Origin: Crenarchaeota archaeon SCGC AAA471-B05
GTDB taxonomy: Archaea; Thermoproteota; Thermoprotei; Gearchaeales; Gearchaeaceae
Length of the DNA stretch: 8,278 nt
Reading direction: 5' to 3'
Assembly: GCA_000380705.1 (NCBI GenBank)
Contig: AQYM01000025.1
Location: forward strand, 36,358-44,635
A program made the translations under genes and the position numbers. Below, one piece after another: positions 6,031-8,278 of this stretch. How positions within the stretch are numbered: the stretch's first letter is position 1; the number at the start of each line of letters is the position of its first letter. The notes under the pieces are model-generated. The model had not been told where the DNA came from. It was given only the letters and a program-made list of their open reading frames with translations, and made no database searches.

Positions 6031-6041
6031 AAAATATAATT
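6031..6041 (-). promoter_or_regulatory. Probable TATA element for rimI
   Basis: The minus strand reads AATTATATTTT, centred at 6036 and 25 bp upstream of the GTG start at 6011. The position suits a leaderless rimI mRNA. The element lies within the 35-bp spacer shared with the divergent methyltransferase gene. Confidence 0.45.
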
Positions 6042-6046
6042 ATTTG

Positions 6047-6598
6047 ATGAAAAAAGAAGCGGAATTAATTTTAGAAGAAATAGAGAAAATAGCTAAGGAG
6101 AATAAACTTCCTATAATAGGAAAAAATAAAGGAAAGATAATAGTAGATTTTTTAAATAAGCATAAATCTAAGAAATTGCTTGAAATTGGTACATTAATAG
6201 GATATTCTGCTATATTTATAGCTAGCTATACAAAAGCGAAGGTCACAACAATCGAAATTAACGAAGAAATAGCTAAAATTGCTCTTAAAAATATTAAAAA
6301 TGCTGGTTTAGAAAATAAAATAAAGGTAATCATAGGAGATGCTTTAGATGTTATACCTAAGTTAAACGATATTTTTGATTCAATGTTTATAGATGCAGAA
6401 AAATCACAATATTTAAAATATTTAATTCTTGCTGAACCAAAATTAAAAAATAATTCAATAATAATAGCTGATAATGTTAAGAAATTTGAAAATGAAATGA
6501 AGGATTTTTTAAATTATGTCAGAAACAATAAGCTTTATAAAAGTATTACTATAGAAGTTGATGATGATGCTCTTGAAATAATCATAAAGAAATTCTAA
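6047..6598 (+). CDS. COMT-like SAM-dependent O-methyltransferase
   Basis: A Rossmann-fold methyltransferase of the Methyltransf_3 (catechol O-methyltransferase/YrrM-like) group. Motif I is LLEIGTLIGYSA (about residues 44-55), followed by VTTIEINEE (67-75, the SAM ribose-binding acid), IIGDALDVIPKL (96-107), FIDAEKSQY (114-122) and IIADNV (139-144). Asp116, Asp142 and Asn143 match the metal ligands of the divalent-cation-dependent COMT type. At 183 residues it is shorter than typical 210-220 residue relatives, with a reduced N-terminal helical cap; short forms occur in archaea. ATG 6047 is preferred; a TTG at 6044 directly before it would add one residue. The substrate is unknown: small-molecule catechols and modified tRNA uridines are both known in the wider group. 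The end overlaps the convergent gene at 6595-7146 by 4 nt. Confidence 0.87.
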   Translation: MKKEAELILEEIEKIAKENKLPIIGKNKGKIIVDFLNKHKSKKLLEIGTLIGYSAIFIASYTKAKVTTIEINEEIAKIALKNIKNAGLENKIKVIIGDALDVIPKLNDIFDSMFIDAEKSQYLKYLILAEPKLKNNSIIIADNVKKFENEMKDFLNYVRNNKLYKSITIEVDDDALEIIIKKF

Positions 6599-7146
6599 GA
6601 TAAATTAAAAATTATTTTCTCGTATCCTGAACTATAGCTTCCCTTTTTACCATAAATAACCAAAAATCTTTCTCCTACTATTTCGTAATTTTCCTTCATC
6701 TCAACAGAAATTATTTTTGAATCCTTGGGAAAACACCAGTATGCTCTATAATCGTATTCTATATATTCCGATTCATATTGATTTTCATAAATATTTATTC
6801 CTTTATTAGTTTCAATCTTAAAACCTATAAGAAAAGTTATGTAAGGATTTTCTAATTTATCTCTAAATCCTAAATCTAAAGAAATAACTTCAGGTTTGCA
6901 AAATTTATCGTTGACTTTTATTTTTTCCAAATTTAAAAAATATTGCATATTCCAAAAAAGTTTTCTCATCTCTTCATCATATAACTTTTTATTAGTAACA
7001 ATTTTTTCGTAGTATCTATATTTATCGAAGTAATCAAATACCAAATAATATGTAACCTCTTCTCTAGATACACTAAAGAAAGCCTGTGCATAGATAGGCT
7101 TTACTTCTTTTGAAGCTTTTTTGAGAAAATTATTTAAAGAATTCAT
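6595..7146 (-). CDS. Unrecognised tyrosine-rich protein
   Basis: I do not recognise this 183-residue protein. It looks like a real soluble protein: a short N-terminal helical stretch, then alternating segments that suggest a beta-rich fold (YYLVFDYFDKYRYYEKIV; PYITFLIGFKIE; FLVIYGKKGSY). No signal peptide or membrane helix is visible. About 20 residues are tyrosine (near 11%) and 14 are phenylalanine. An acidic Tyr-rich patch, IYENQYESEYIEYDYRAYW, spans residues 119-137. Cys83 and Cys138 are the only cysteines. The ATG lies within the end of the aldo/keto reductase gene (17-nt overlap), so it is the third gene of the operon entering from the right, and its 3' end overlaps the O-methyltransferase gene by 4 nt. 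Context (methionine sulfoxide reductase-like protein and reductase) hints at a redox role, which is inference only. Confidence 0.8.
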   Translation of the reverse strand: MNSLNNFLKKASKEVKPIYAQAFFSVSREEVTYYLVFDYFDKYRYYEKIVTNKKLYDEEMRKLFWNMQYFLNLEKIKVNDKFCKPEVISLDLGFRDKLENPYITFLIGFKIETNKGINIYENQYESEYIEYDYRAYWCFPKDSKIISVEMKENYEIVGERFLVIYGKKGSYSSGYEKIIFNLS

Positions 7147-7969
7147 CTATCTTTTTTAAATCTTCTTCATTCAATTTCCAACCATACGCTCCCATATTCT
7201 CCAGTATTTTTTCTTTACTAAGAGCTTTAGGAATAGCTACAACATTTTCTTGTATTATTAACCAATTCAATGCTACTTGGGCAGGTGTTTTACCATATTT
7301 TTTTCCTATTTTTAAAAGGAAGTCGTAATATTTGCCTTTTAGTAATTCACCTCTAGCCAAAGGACTATATGCAATTACGGTTATTTTATTCTTATTACAG
7401 AATGGTAATAAATCCCTTTCTATATCTCTAACTAAAAGACTATATTCAACTTGGTTTGAAACAATTTCATATTTAGAAAGAGAATTCATAGCTTCAACTG
7501 TTTCCTCTACACTAAAATTACTTATCCCAATATATCTTATCTTACCCTCGTCCACCAATCTTTCCATAGCCTTCATTGTTTCCCTTATAGGAATGCTTGG
7601 ATTTGGCCAATGCAATTGATATAAATCTATGTAACTCGTTTTAAGTCTCTTTAAGCTTCTTTCGCATGCTTTTATTACATCTTCGTATCTGAAATTGGTA
7701 GGTAAAACTTTAGTAGCTATGAAAACTTTGTCTCTAATTCCCTTTATTGCTTCTCCTATAAGTTCTTCAGAATGGCCTGAGCCATACATTTCAGCTGTAT
7801 CTATAAAATTCATACCTATTTCTACTGCAAACCTTATCACTTCTATTGCCAATTGATCATATGAATAATCTGGAAAGCTAAAACCTCCTATTCCCCAAGT
7901 TCCAAGTCCTAGAGCTGGAATTTTTTCACCAGTTTTTCCCAGTTCTTTATATTCAATTTTTATTTCCAT
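7130..7969 (-). CDS. Aldo/keto reductase
   Basis: A 279-residue NADPH-dependent aldo/keto reductase of TIM-barrel fold that should reduce aldehydes or ketones, or oxidise the alcohols. The catalytic tetrad is present: Asp57 and Tyr62 (NFIDTAEMYGSG), Lys87 (IATKVLP) and His120 (LYQLHWPNP). The substrate and cofactor region shows GISNFS (148-153), SNQVEYSLL (171-179), AYSPLARGELLKG (200-212) and the 2'-phosphate-binding segment VAIPKALSKEKILEN (244-258). It starts with ATG inside the 3' end of the GAF-domain gene (17-nt overlap) and ends inside the start of the unknown gene (17-nt overlap), so the three are surely co-transcribed. No Shine-Dalgarno sequence precedes it, consistent with coupled translation. 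Length is on the short side of normal (280-320). The natural substrate cannot be assigned. Confidence 0.94.
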   Translation of the reverse strand: MEIKIEYKELGKTGEKIPALGLGTWGIGGFSFPDYSYDQLAIEVIRFAVEIGMNFIDTAEMYGSGHSEELIGEAIKGIRDKVFIATKVLPTNFRYEDVIKACERSLKRLKTSYIDLYQLHWPNPSIPIRETMKAMERLVDEGKIRYIGISNFSVEETVEAMNSLSKYEIVSNQVEYSLLVRDIERDLLPFCNKNKITVIAYSPLARGELLKGKYYDFLLKIGKKYGKTPAQVALNWLIIQENVVAIPKALSKEKILENMGAYGWKLNEEDLKKIDEFFK

Positions 7970-8278
7970 TTCTAATCTTTAACAATAAAGGAAGTATTTC
8001 TTCCGCTAAATTATTAAGAAGCTTAACATCCTCTTCATTAAAATAGTTTAATTTATCGCTTTCAACATCTATTAAGCCGATTACTTCATTATCTTTTTTT
8101 ATTGGAACAACCATTTCTGATTTTGTTTCAACAAAACATAACCTATATTGCTTATCCTTGGTTACATCAGGTATTATTTTCATTTCTCCAGTCAAACCTA
8201 CGTATCCTACGTTTCCAACACCCAATGGAAATTCGCTACATGGTGGCAAGGGGCCTTTGTAAGCAACCCTTTTCATAA
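7953..8278 (-). CDS. GAF-domain protein, free methionine-(R)-sulfoxide reductase-like (5' end beyond window)
   Basis: Only the C-terminal 107 residues after an internal Met codon at 8276-8274 are seen; the frame runs off the right edge. Relatives are about 150-165 residues, so roughly 50 residues are probably missing. The GAF fold carries landmarks of fRMsr (MsrC/YebR), which reduces free methionine-(R)-sulfoxide. Numbered from that Met, GPLPPC gives Cys13 at the position of E. coli Cys84, YRLCFVETKSEMVVP gives Cys47 (catalytic Cys118) and Glu54 (Glu125), and GLIDVES gives Asp70 and Glu72 (Asp141 and Asp143). The 34-residue Cys13-Cys47 spacing is identical. The position of the third cysteine (Cys94) is Val23. 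These pairings are from memory, not a computed alignment. A plain ligand-sensing GAF protein remains possible. It is upstream of, and overlaps, the aldo/keto reductase gene. Confidence 0.75.
   Translation of the reverse strand, partial: MKRVAYKGPLPPCSEFPLGVGNVGYVGLTGEMKIIPDVTKDKQYRLCFVETKSEMVVPIKKDNEVIGLIDVESDKLNYFNEEDVKLLNNLAEEILPLLLKIRNGNKN

Noticed and set aside
6044..6046. TTG as start of the methyltransferase
   Set aside because: ATG follows immediately at 6047 and is the stronger start with suitable TATA spacing; the choice changes only one residue.
7332..7619. 95-codon plus-strand frame opposite the aldo/keto reductase
   Set aside because: Contained within a gene with an intact catalytic tetrad; no motif and no promoter.

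Overview
The window reads as a compact, AT-rich (roughly 30% G+C by eye) archaeal chromosome segment, most likely from a thermophilic Thermoproteota (crenarchaeal) lineage. Supporting signs are an archaeal Clp1/Grc3-type polynucleotide kinase, a small NitrOD5-like helical protein, the long crenarchaeal form of nucleoside diphosphate kinase, a 4Fe-4S type-4 uracil-DNA glycosylase, an Ard1-like RimI acetyltransferase, and starts placed about 25 bp downstream of A/T-rich TATA elements (leaderless style). The genus cannot be fixed from sequence alone; a low-GC member of Acidilobales (Caldisphaera-like) or Sulfolobales is only a guess.

Layout from left to right: (1) the 3' part of a polynucleotide 5'-kinase gene (+), open at the left edge; (2) a convergent small NitrOD5-like gene (-) whose end overlaps the kinase by 14 nt; (3) a minus-strand operon transcribed mrp -> DUF59/MIP18 -> tatD, starting near 3697 and followed by a T-rich terminator near 1454-1474; (4) a divergent plus-strand set starting near 3746: an unrecognised six-helix membrane protein, an overlapping udg and, 20 nt later, ndk; (5) rimI (-), abutting ndk tail to tail with no spacer; (6) an O-methyltransferase (+), divergent from rimI across a 35-bp spacer; (7) a minus-strand operon entering from the right edge: a GAF-domain protein resembling free methionine-(R)-sulfoxide reductase (partial), an aldo/keto reductase, and an unrecognised tyrosine-rich protein.

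Functional themes. The mrp-DUF59 pair is an iron-sulfur cluster carrier/targeting module analogous to the Nbp35 and MIP18 parts of the eukaryotic CIA pathway. It sits head to head with an operon encoding a 4Fe-4S DNA repair enzyme and shares its own operon with a TatD-type nuclease, so this part looks like an Fe-S/DNA-repair neighbourhood. The right-hand operon has a redox or oxidative-repair flavour (methionine sulfoxide, NADPH reductase) with one unknown partner. Genes are packed tightly: 16-17 nt overlaps are common within operons, all convergent pairs overlap or abut, and the only gap above 100 bp is 1407-1538.

No tRNA, rRNA, CRISPR array, insertion sequence or convincing repeat was found. 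Nothing here is clearly a new defence or mobile system. The least explained items are the membrane protein co-transcribed with udg, the tyrosine-rich protein at 6595-7146, and the unusual cysteine pattern of the sulfoxide-reductase-like GAF protein.
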